From: Lingula anatina
Taxonomy: Eukaryota; Brachiopoda; Lingulata; Lingulida; Lingulidae
DNA: 64,000 nt
Reading direction: 5' to 3'
NCBI RefSeq assembly: GCF_001039355.2
Contig: NW_019776135.1
Coordinates: forward strand, 665,141 to 729,140
In this document: positions 1 to 12,000 of the stretch, piece by piece
Layout: every line of letters begins with the position of its first letter
Numbering within the stretch: the stretch's first letter is position 1
The notes under the pieces: model-generated
The model's database searches: none
Seen by the model: the letters and a program-made list of their open reading frames with translations, nothing else
What the model was told of the DNA's origin: nothing
Program-made: the position numbers and the translations under genes

Positions 1-13
1 TATACTATTTTAG

Positions 14-3000
14 GTAATGGGCAATTCCTCGGAGTTCAAAAGAGCAGTGCAGTTGGTGGTAGACAATGTGTCCTTCGAGAAAAATACCACAGTGCAGGTG
101 TTTGAGGCGACAATAAGGTAACAAGAATGATGATAAGATAGTATAAAGATTATTTGTTTTCACTTTCTCACTTTCTCACAGCTTTCTCACAGCATTTTCT
201 TTAAGCTTTATGCCAAAGTTAAATGGTGTCATCTTTGAGTGCATCTTGTTAAAATTAAACAAAAGGCAGAGCCGATTAAAATAAAGCAGATTCAAGGTTT
301 ACATATAAAATGGAAACTGAAGCATCTTGTTTGAATTTCTTTGCTGGGTGCCCTCATAACTGTGAGCTCATCTGGCATCTCATCCTGAATTATTTAGTGA
401 GAACTCCTTTTGTTAAGGATGTTCGGTATGTTGATGACTTCTCAATATATGATAATGTTCTGTCTCTTGCAGATAGGGTGTAACATTTTAAGAAAATATT
501 TGATTGTAACACTCCTTTAATTACTGCCCCCCCCCCCCAAACACACACACACACACACACACACACTGTTCCTGAAATTAAGATCTTAAACATTTATTTA
601 AAATGAAGTGAAACTTGGTTTAAAGTTTATGGTACTGCATTTTATATACTTTGGCTTTCTTCATCCACTCATATAATGTCAAGTGTTGATAATTAAATTA
701 AGCCAAAATTTTCAAAAATATTCTGGAGACCGTACTTGGGTGCAATGCTTTAGGGTGAAAAGGACCAGAAGAATATGAAAAATACATTTTTATGGAGTAT
801 TTTTACCCTTATTTATTATCTCCTCTGCTTTTCAAAGAATTGGTGATAATAAATTAGATAATTGAACAAACATGCAATCTTTAATTCAATTTGCAAAGGT
901 ATTTTTTATTTGGTTAACATTTGTTATAAGGTTTTTTACTTACTCTGCACTTGACATTTATAATGATCAGTTTTAAAATCAATTTGCAGTTGAAATATGG
1001 AATGACAGTTTCTTTTTTCAGCGAGAATTTGTAAATTATGCACCATTGGCAAAAGTTAACAATTTTTTACCATAGATATGTATTAAAACTTGTTTTCTTT
1101 GCAGGGTGATCGGAGGTCTTCTATCAGCCCATCTAATTATCACTGATGTAGAGCAGCCTTATGGTGACATGCGCATTCCAGACTATGACAATGAACTGTT
1201 GAGTTTAGCACATAATTTAGCTGCCAGATTACTACCGGCCTTTGAAGGGACAGCCACAGGGATCCCATATCCCAGGGTAAGGTTGGGGGGTTAAGGTCGC
1301 AGGTCAGGGTTGACCTATTCCAGCAGGACACTTGATTACATTCAGCTGGTCATAAACAGCCAAATGAACCACTTGTTTGTCCTGTTAGTTGCTGTCATTG
1401 TAAGTTCGTGGAGTGAGCTCATAGTAGCCAGACATCTGCTGGGATGCAGTGAAGAAAGTTAATTTAGGTTGGTCAAGCTTGCTAGGAGTATGGAGGCATA
1501 AGGCAGTTCTGGAGTGAGCTCATAGTAGCCAGACATCTGCTGGGATGCAGTGAAGAGAGTTAATTTAGGTTGGTCAAGCTTGCTAATAGTATGGAGGCAT
1601 AAGGCAGTTAAAGGGATAATAACTCTTCGTATGAGATCTATATTTCACAATAAAAACATTGTGAATAACTCATAGAAATATAATATATTCTGTTTTACCA
1701 CAAAAAGTGACAGTTATAGCTATTATTCTGATATCTGAGCTTGTCTTCAGACCACGTGACCATTGATGGCTATACTCTGTTATAATCTCTTAAGAGATTT
1801 AAACAAAAAACCAAACTTTTTAGAAAAAATCCATGGACTAACTTTGAATGTAAAAATGGATTCATTAACCATTGGTAAGTATGGGAAAATTGTTGTTTAC
1901 TCCAGGAAAATTCATTTTTTGGCCGAAACGAAGAGTTATTATCCCTTTAAGGCATAAGTAAGATGCTTTCCAGCCGTCAACCTACACCTAAGATTCTGTG
2001 CTCTTTTGTGACGATTTTCAAATTTATAGTGATATGGTTCCTGCCAATGTTTCTGTGCAATAGACAAGATGTTTCCCCATTGTATGATGCCTGATGTTTC
2101 ACTGACTCCTTACATGTCTAGTTTTTGAAGGACTTATTATATTTGCATGTTGTATGATAAAAGAGGCGGCAGTGACAGATATAATTGGTTTAGTTATATT
2201 TCTATATCCAATAATGAGAGCTGGCTTTAGGATAGATAGCATGACAGGCAACTCAGATAGGTTCATTTAAGTTAATGATGAAGTTCGCTATTTAATAACT
2301 ATCCGTTCAGTCTATTATCACATGAAATAAGGCACCTAGGAGAAAAATTAGTTTGCATGAGTTGTGTATATATACTTGTAATTTGGTTTGAATAAAGACA
2401 GTGCATGTTTGGTACAATATTTCCTGTTGCATTGAAACATTTTCCTGGTAAGATGATTTAAAGTATAATAAAAATATTTAGGGAATTTGGTACGTGATAC
2501 TCATTGTAAAATTTTGGCATATAACTAATCACATTGACCAGAGATAAAACATTGTTTTGCCTTTAAATTTGGGAATGAAAAGCCATTGAGTATCATATTG
2601 ACACTTGTATTTATACAACCTATATTATATATATGTCCATTCCAGGTCAACCTGAAGACAGGTGTCCCTGTGGCCTGCAGTAATGAGACATGCACTGCGG
2701 GGGCAGGTACCCTGCTGGTGGAGTTTGGAGTTCTTAGTATCTTATTAGAAGACCCTACTTATGAAGCTGCTGCACGCAGGGCGCTGAAAGCAATCTGGGG
2801 GTTCAGGTCTAATGTTACTGGTTTATTGGGTGAGGTTTTTTAGTTTTGCTCAGTAAATTAATAATCAAACTAAATGGATTATGATTAAAATTTGTTTTAA
2901 AGAAGTATTTATATTATGCTTTGAATAGCAAGTAGCAATGAACAAGGATAAGGATTTTTTCCATCGTTTTGTGCACATCTAATCAAAGATATAAAGATGA

Positions 3001-6000
3001 GTCCTGGCTTAATTTCATCACCTTTTTAACAACTGTGCATTTACTTTGCATTTTGATATCTTCAGTTGTAGCAGGTGTAGATTCCCTGTAAAGCATATAA
3101 ATCACTTGTACCAGTCTCTTAAATGACTCAAAACAGTCCACATGTCAAACAAATTGCTCAGTCATTCCCCTCCCCCCCCCCTCCCCAAAAAAAAAAAAAA
3201 TTAAACTGCGCCTTCAAATTTCTGGTTATAAATTTGACCCAATTATCTGCCCCTCCAGTCTGTAAAAGTCAACCAAATGACACAGTAATGTAGAACTCAT
3301 TACTTTAGATAATTTTGTTTCAATTTTGCATTCTTTTGGAATAATTTTTAGTTTTTTCTCCAAACCTGTGGAATTCAAGTTGTATTCACCATTTCGATCT
3401 ACAAAAGAGCATGATTCTCTGGGTTCTCTCACTTCTCCACTCCCCCTTCCTCTCCCCCCCCCCCCCCCCCCCTCCCCACTGTTCCACCCCCATACCCTTC
3501 ATATCTTCCTATGGAACCTTTATATCATGTATGTGAAACTTTGATAATAAGTATTTCCTGCCAACTTTCAGGTAATGTAATCAACATCCAGACTGGACAG
3601 TGGCCAGGCTACATGAGTGGCGTGGGGGCAGGACTTGACTCTTTCTTTGAATATTTACTCAAAGTAAGACATACATTTTGTTTGTCAAAATCTTTAAATT
3701 AGTCATTTTATCAAATATGTACCCAGATAGAGGTATCAGGTCTTTATATATGCTTCTTATTATTTTTTTTACATATTTTGCTTTTCAAGTTTGATTCTGT
3801 TTCTTATTTTGTTGTTATAAAGTTTACAATGAGCATTAGAAACTTTCTAGCTATTGTAAACATTAAAATTAAATGTTGCATTTTTTATTAATTTAAAATT
3901 CAATCTAAAATTTCACAGGAATTATATTATTATATCTGTCATTATTTAAGTTTAAGTGTAAAGTTGAAGTCATTAAATTTTGTTATCATGATAGCCAGAG
4001 TTTCCAAGCAAATTGGGGCCCCAACTTCTCCATTTTCAAATTTTCATACATGCCTGCTTGTCACATGTGAACTTAAAAAGTGATTCATGGAAGTTTACTG
4101 TGGAAATCACAAATGTAACATTTATTAGCTATATCACATGACCTTTTACAACACTACAAAAATCTGGATATTACTTAGTCAGTAAATGTGGTTTTGTGAT
4201 TGGTGAGAGTCAGTCAAACTTGCCACTGAAGTAAGTGTGCGGATGAGTGAAGGTGTGGAGGAGTGAAGAGCCTGCTACACATTTCACCTTTACTTGAGAG
4301 TATACCACAGTCCACAATATAATTGGCTTGTCATTATTTTTTAGGCCTTTATTCTGTTTGGAGATGAAAATGCTCAGATGATGTTTAATGAATCTTATGA
4401 AAGCATCAAGTACCATATCAGGAGAGGGTAAGGATATAAAGAAACATTTATCTTCTGAAATTTTGTTCAGTGAAATCTTTATTTCAATTAAAGTTTGTGT
4501 GATGCCTCATCTCAAAACAATCCCCTTTTGGCCTGAGAGATGCAAGTCCCAAGTTGACAATGAGTAGGCATCAGTTAGATGACTTCATGTTATAGTGAGA
4601 CTTTTTTTGAACATAAGTGCATGTTAGCAATTTGAAGTAACTTGTAAGCATTTTAGTTCTAGAGTTTTTCCAAGATTGCTTGTTGCTAATGTTAGTTTTG
4701 CAGTTGAAAGTGGGTTGAAATATTAAGACACGTCCTGGATTTGTTTCACTTTTCTCTTCAATTTTATATTTATTTACTTAGAGATGCATTTGAAGTCAAT
4801 TTTTAGCCACAAAAGCTGATCAAATGCCACCATTTAGTTTCAAATTGTATAAAAAATGCCAAAAGACAGTATCGTAACAAAACCCAGAAAATGATATTTG
4901 AAGGGATATTTCTGCTTGCTTTCTGTGCTGTACATAAAGGGGGAAGATAAGTAGATCAGATAAGTTAATTAAATTTTTGAAGAAGGTGAAGTTTAAAGCT
5001 CTTTTATGGCTACTAATTGATTAATTTGGTTGACTTTACTTGAGTCGTATGAGAAACTAGTAGCAGTGGTTTAAATGCTTTACTGAGAAACCATGCTCCA
5101 CTGACGTTTGGTTCAAATGAACCTTTAATATTCAATTTATGAAACCTTTGAGCCCTACGGCTTATCAGAATATAAAACAGTGACAATATAAAGTGATATC
5201 TAATCAACTACCATTACTACAACAACTACTACTGATACAAACAATAATTATAATAATAATAATAATTCATCAGATTGACATTAATCTTAGTTCAGGTATT
5301 TTCCCAAATTGTTTAATAGTGATACATTGTTCAGTAATTTAATTAATTTAAAGACACTTGGCTTTGTATAATAAAATTTCTTAATATATTTCTGCCTAAT
5401 CGTGTTGTAGTGAGGGCATTTAAGGATAAAATGAAATTCATCCTCTACATCGTTTAAATTGCATAACTTACAGATTCTCAATTTCTTATTTGTGTCTGTG
5501 TATCGGCCAGTCTCTATAGGTAGATTATGTGATGAAAGCCTAAATTTTGTGATAAATTCCTTATTTTTCTGTGAAATTGGCTTATTCAAGTAAAATCAAC
5601 AAGGTGTTGATACAGAAGCCCTTTACTCGCTGTGAATATTTCTCCTGTCAGTACATGTCTAAAATGATCCTTCAATCTTTGTCCTATCAAGGACAGTATA
5701 CAAACATCCGACATGTTTTCATAAAAAGTAAATGACATACCCATTAATTCAAGGTCATTCCGTATACAATTTATCCACTCAAAATTATTGTTAAGGATAT
5801 TTTTATAGCATGTTTGTATAATACAGTTTTTTGAAGAGTGGATTTTCAGCCAATATTTAAAAATTCTTAAATTTCTACCTAAAATAAGTGGATATCGCCC
5901 GGTTTCATAATATACTAAGTTATTATTAGTGCTTCTTTAACACCCAGCATTCTTTTCAAAAAATCGGTATGTACCTTTCTTATATCCTTTGCCTTATTGA

Positions 6001-9000
6001 ATCCCCATATTGCTGATGCATAATTAAAAATACTACCAAAGTACGTTTCAAAGACTGCACACCTGGTGGACACATTAAAGTTATGGTTTTTTAACATGCT
6101 GCTAATAGCAAATAATGCTCTTTTACCCTGTTCTGCTATATGTTTTTGAGTTTGACAAAACTTACCATTAAAATTAAAAGTAATCCGAGATAACTAAACT
6201 GATTCACCCTTTCTAAGACAACGCCGTTATATTTCCATTTCTCTTCATCCCCATTACCTAAAGCTTACCCCCATTTCTAAAGACCATTGTTTTTGTTTTT
6301 GCTGTATTAACCGTTAAATTCGACTTTTGTGAGTATAATTTCAGGGTGTCTAAAAGTTTTTGTAGTCCTTGAGGGGTTTCCGATAAAAGTACCATATCAT
6401 CAGCGTACATAAGTAAAAAAAGATTTATGTCCCGTATTTCAATACTTTCACAATTTTCAGATAAGCAAAAAGTTTCAAAATCATTAACAAACAAAGAATA
6501 AAGTAGCGGGGACATTACCTCTCCTTGTAATAGACCAGTGTGTATTTGGAAGTATTCAGATAGCTGACCTTTAAACTTAACACAAGCTTTTACATTGCTG
6601 TAAAGACTTTTTATGTACAGACACAGATGTGTCTGTACATATAGCCATCATCTGCGTCTGTCGTCGCCGTCNCTTAAGATAATTTTGTTTCAATTTTGCA
6701 TTCTTTTGGAATAATTTTTGGTTTTTCTCCAAACCTGTGGAATTAAAGTTGTATTCACCATTTCAATCTACAAAAGAGCAAGATTCTCTGGGTTCTCTCA
6801 CTTCTCCACTCTCCCTTCCTCTGCCTCCAATCCCCCCCTCCACCCCACTGTTGCACCCCCATACCCTCATATCTTCCTATGGAACCTGTATATGTAAGTG
6901 AAACTTTGATAATAAGTATTTCCTGTCAACTTTCAGGTAATGTAATCAACATCCAGACTGGACAGTGGCCAGGCTACATGAGTGGCGTGGGGGCAGGACT
7001 TGACTCTTTCTTTGAATATTTACTCAAAGTAAGACGTTCATTCTGTTTGTCAAAATCTGTAAATTAGTCATTTTATCAAATATGTACCCAGATAGAGGTA
7101 TCAGGTCTTTATATATGCTTCTTATTATTTTTTTTACTCATTTTGCTTTTCAAGTTTCATTCTATTTCTTATGTTGTTGTTATAAAGCCTACAATGAGCG
7201 CTAGAAACTTTCTAGCTATTTTAAACATTAATATTAAATGTTGCATTTTTATTAATTTAAAATTCAATCTAAAATTTCACAGGAATTATATTATTATATC
7301 TGTCATTATTTAAGCCAGAGTTTCCAAGCCAATGGGGGTCCCAACTCCATTTTCAAATTTTCATACATGCCTGCTTGTCACATATGTGAACTTAAAGAGG
7401 TGATTCATGGAAGTTTACTGTGGAAATCACAAATGTAACATTTATTAGCTATATCACATGACCTTATACAACACTACAAAATCTGAATATTACTTAGCCA
7501 GTAAATGTGGTTTTGTGATTGGTGAGAGTCAGTCAAACTTGCCACTGAAGTAAGTGTGCGGATGAGTGAAGGTGTGGATGAGTGAAGAGGCTGCTACACA
7601 TTACACCTTTACTTGAGAGTATACCACAATCCACAATATAATTGGCTTGTCATTATGTTTCAGGCCTTTATTCTGTTTGGAGATGAAAATGCTCAGATGA
7701 TGTTTAATGAATCCTATGAAAGCATCAAGTACCATATCAGGAGAGGGTAAGGTTATAGAGAAACATTTATCTACTGAAATTTTTTTTCAGTGAAGTCTTT
7801 ATTTCAATGAAAGTTTGTGTGATGTCTCATCTCAAAACAGCCTCCTTTTGGCCTGAGAGATGCAAGTCCCAAGTTGACAATGAGTAGGCATCAGTTAGAT
7901 GACTTCATGTTATAGTGAGACTTTTTTTGAACATAAATGTATGTTAGCAATTTGAAGTAACTTGTAAGCATATTATTTCTAGAGTTTTTCCAAGCTGGCT
8001 TGTTGCTAATGTTAGTTTTGCAGTTGAAAGTGGGTTGAAATATTAAGACACGTCCTGGATTTGTTTCACTTTTCTGTTCAATTTTATATTTATTTACTTA
8101 AGAGATGCATTTGAAGTCAATTTTTAGCCACAAAAGCTGATCAAATGCCACCATTTAGTTTCAAATTGTATAAAAAATGCCAAAAGACAGTATCATAACA
8201 AAACCCAGAAAATGATATTTGAAGGGATATTTCTGCTTGCTTTCTGTGCTGTACATAAAGGGGGAAGATAAGTAGGTCAGATAAGTTAACTAAATTTTTG
8301 AAGAAGGTGAAGTTTAAAGCTCTTTTATGGCTACTAATTGATTAATTTGGTTGACTTTACTTGAGTCGTATGAGAAACTAGTAGCAGTGGTTTAAATGCT
8401 TTACTGAGAATCCATGCTCCACTGACGTTTGGTTCAAATGAACCTTTAATATTCAATTTATTAAACCTTTAAGCCCTACGGCTCATCAGAATATAAAACA
8501 GTGACAATATAAAGTGATATCTAATCAACTACCATTACTACAACAACTACTACTGATACAAACAATAATAATAATAATGATAATAATAATTTATCAGATT
8601 GACATTAATCTTAGTTCCGATGCACATTTCAGGTATTTTCCCAAATTGTTTAATAGTGATACATTGTTAAGTAATTTAATTAATTTAAAGACACTTGGCT
8701 TTGTATAATAAAATTTCTTAATATATTTCTGCATAAGCGTGTTGTAGTGAGGGCATTTAAGGATAAAATGAAATTCATCCTCTACATCGTTTAAATTGCA
8801 TAACTTACAGATTCTCAATTTCTTATTTGTGTCTGTGTATCGGCCAGTCTCTACAGCTAGATTATGTGATGAAAGCCTAAATTTTGCAATAAATTGCTTA
8901 TTTTTCTGTGAAATTGGCTTATTCAAGTAAAATTGCACTGTGAAATTATCAACAAGGTGTTGATACAGAAGCCCTTTACTCGCTGTGAATATTTCTCCTG

Positions 9001-12000
9001 TCAGTGCATGTCTAAAATGATCCTTCAATCTTTGTCCTATCAAGGACAGTATACAAACATCGATGTTTTCATAAAAAGTAAATAACAGACCCATTAATTC
9101 AAGGTCATTCTGTATACAATTTATCCACTCAAAATTATTGTTAAGGATATCTTTATAGCATGTTTGTATAATACAGTTTTTTGAAGAGCGGATTTTCAGC
9201 CAATATTTAAAAATTCTTAAATTTCTACCTAAAATAAGTGGATATCCCCCAATTTCATAATATACTAAGTTATTACTAGTGCTTCTTTTAACACCCAGCA
9301 TTCTTTTCAAAAAATCAGTATGTACCTTTCTTATATCCTTTGCCTTATTGAATCCCCATATTGCTGATGCATAATTAAAAATACTACCAAAGTACGTATC
9401 AAAGACTGCACACCTGGTGGACACATTAAAGTTATGGTTGTTTAACATGCTGCTAATAGCAAATAATGCTCTTTTACCCTGTTCTGCTATATGTTTTTTG
9501 AGTTTGACAAAACTTACCATTAAAATTAAAAAGTAATCCGAGATAACTAAACTGATTCACCCTCTCTAAGACAACGCCGTTATATTTCCATTTCTCTTCA
9601 TCCCCATTACCTAAAGCTTACCCCCATTTCTAAAGACCATTGTTTTTGTTTTTGCTGTATTAACCATTAAATTCAACTTTTGTGAGTATAATTTCATGGT
9701 GTCTAAAAGTTTTTGTAGTCCTTGAGGGGTTTCCGATAAAAGTACCGTATCATCAGCGTACATAAGTAAAAAAAGATTTATGTCCCGTATTTCAATACTT
9801 TCACAATTTTCAGATAAGCAAAAAGTTTCAAAATCATTAACAAACAAAGAATAAAGTAGCGGGGACATTACCTCTCCTTGTAATAGACCGGTGTGTATTT
9901 GAAAGTATTCAGATAGCTGACCTTTAAACTTAACACAAGCCTTTACATTGCTGTAAAGACTTTTTATAATTTGGAGCAATTTACCTTGGACACCGAGTTT
10001 ATTTAATTTCTTTCATAAACTTGGCCTATCAATGGAATCGAAAGCGGATTTATAATCCACAAACGCACAATATAGTCGCTTCTTACTCCTTTAAGTACGA
10101 TTTATCACATGCTGTAGCATTCCAGGAAATAAAACTTAGCTCCGAAACTTCATCTTTTTTTACCAAAGCTGAGCATTTATCTATGGTGGGTGAGGTTTCT
10201 ACCTCCTCGCATGCGATATCTGTGTTAAACTGATTGTAGTCCAAAACTTGGCTGAAGGGCTGCCTGTCCTAGCGATTCATGGTTAATGGTGGTGATACAG
10301 CACGTTGTGGGCGTATGAGAGGGGTCCTTATTCCGTTTACTGGTGTTCGCATTCCATTCACTGGCACTGCTTGAAAGATGGTTTCGGGTCTGCTTGGGTT
10401 TGTGTATCTAGGTGTATTTATGTACGGGGCCCGAGTTTGATCCACGTTGACCAGCTGCATATGGGCGCTATTTGTGGCAGTAGCCATACGTGTATTATCT
10501 TGTCGCATCCTGTCGGCAGTTTTTTCTTTAATAAGCCCATGGTTGGTGATGTAGAACCTATGTCCCTCTGGCACATATTGTAACAAGAATTCCATGTTTT
10601 TGCCAAGAACTCTCTCGCAGTGGGATTTACTGGCATGTATACGTACTTTTCGCATTCTTGCATCTGTACTATTTCTTATATTATGCTTCTGCCTTAATAC
10701 TAGTATTTTCTCTTCTATACTGCCTGAGGCTATCTTTTCAAGTCCAGGTTTTCTAGTCCTGCTTTGCAGTCTTTTGCACTCCTGTATCCTGGGTAGGTCC
10801 ACAGCCTTTGCTCAATTTCAGGTGGCATAATGGTCATCAGAATTTGTCCCACCTTGTCCTCCAGATTTTCATTAGGACTTAGATATAGACCTGTTATGAT
10901 AACTGAAATATCTGGATTTTCCACACCTGACTTATGGCTATCCAAACATGATTCTATTCTACATTTAAGCGAATCAATAATTCTATCTTTTTCTTGCAAA
11001 TCGTGAGTCAGTTCTAGTGTTTTGTCCTGTAGTGCTTTCAGCTTTAAATTTTGAGTATTGACCGTTACTTCTATATCTTTCTTCATTTCATTCACTTTTT
11101 CTTGTACAAGATGTGTGATATCTTTTTTCAAATGTTCACACATTTTTGTATTATTTTCAATAATGCTTTTTTGACTGTCCTTAATCACCTTCAATTCTTT
11201 CATGATGTCTGCCATCTGTAGTGCAATGTTTTCCAGTGACATCCCCCCTGTGGGCAGCTTATTGTTATTTTCCCATTGTATTGCAGCTATAGGAGTTGAT
11301 TGTTGTAGACCGGCCATGGTGGGGTGGTTATCAGTTGTGTCTCCGTACAAGACTGCGTTGGCGTCCTCCAAAATACTGCTAAGATGGAAGTTTTCACTAC
11401 TACTGCTAGGACTATTGACTTTTCGCTTTTTNTTGTCTGTACATTTGACAGCTTTGCTGCCTTGTTATTCGTAGATTTTCCCATAGCTCGTGTGACATTC
11501 AGGGTGTAGGGTCAATCGAAGTAACGGCAAAACGTGACCTGGCTATAGCACTGCACCATATCATTAAAGTCAGAAAAAAGCAACAAAGTCTACTAATTTT
11601 TTACTTCACACGTAACCTCTGTATACTTATCGTCTTATTTATAGTCAATGCTGTTCAATTGGCGACATTTTTTGTCGATATTTTCAACCTTTTCTTTGCC
11701 CGCTTGTCCGTCGCTTTGTCTTTCGTGTGGTGACCTTGACCTTCAAATGAACCTTTAATATAGAGTTAAGACAATTTCTTTTGTTTATTTACAGTTATTG
11801 TCTAATTTTCAAATGTATTTAATTAATATAGGTTGTTTATTTGATGTACATCCTAATATTTAAAACATATTTTGCCTTACAGTCGACCAAACTGCAACAA
11901 GGGCTCAGGTTTCCACCCACTGTATATGAATGTGAACATGAAGAATGGTGAAACCCTGAACAACTGGGTGGACTCCCTGTCAGCAGCCTGGGCCGGGATT

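Larger units (their letters stand above)
6677..9967. repeat. Segmental duplication, copy B
   Basis: This is the second copy of the block at 3307-6614, offset about 3370 bp at its start. It contains exon copies at 6937-7028 and 7664-7746 and the intact left junction of the retrotransposon. Unlike copy A, it continues into the rest of the element and then into exon 6. Confidence 0.92.
8453..11741 (-). mobile_element. Internally deleted jockey/CR1-like non-LTR retrotransposon with 20-bp target-site duplication
   Basis: The direct repeat TTCAAATGAACCTTTAATAT occurs at 8433-8452 and 11742-11761 and bounds the insertion. On the minus strand the order is a 5' region, ORF1, the start of an endonuclease, part of a reverse transcriptase, a C-terminal CX2C...HX4C-type motif, and a 3' end containing an ATT-rich run (8563-8592). 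Most of the endonuclease and the N-terminal reverse transcriptase are missing. The element lies in the intron before EDEM1 exon 6, antisense to the gene. Confidence 0.9.

Noticed and set aside
390-593. Minus-strand frame with a VCVCVCV run
   Set aside because: It is a read-through of the AC microsatellite and C run inside EDEM1 intron 1.
3326-3544. Plus-strand frame with a Pro-rich run
   Set aside because: Created by a poly-C tract in intron sequence just before exon 4; no splice or motif support.
11202-11509. Plus-strand frames across the N at 11432
   Set aside because: They lie opposite retrotransposon ORF1, which explains the interval in the minus orientation.
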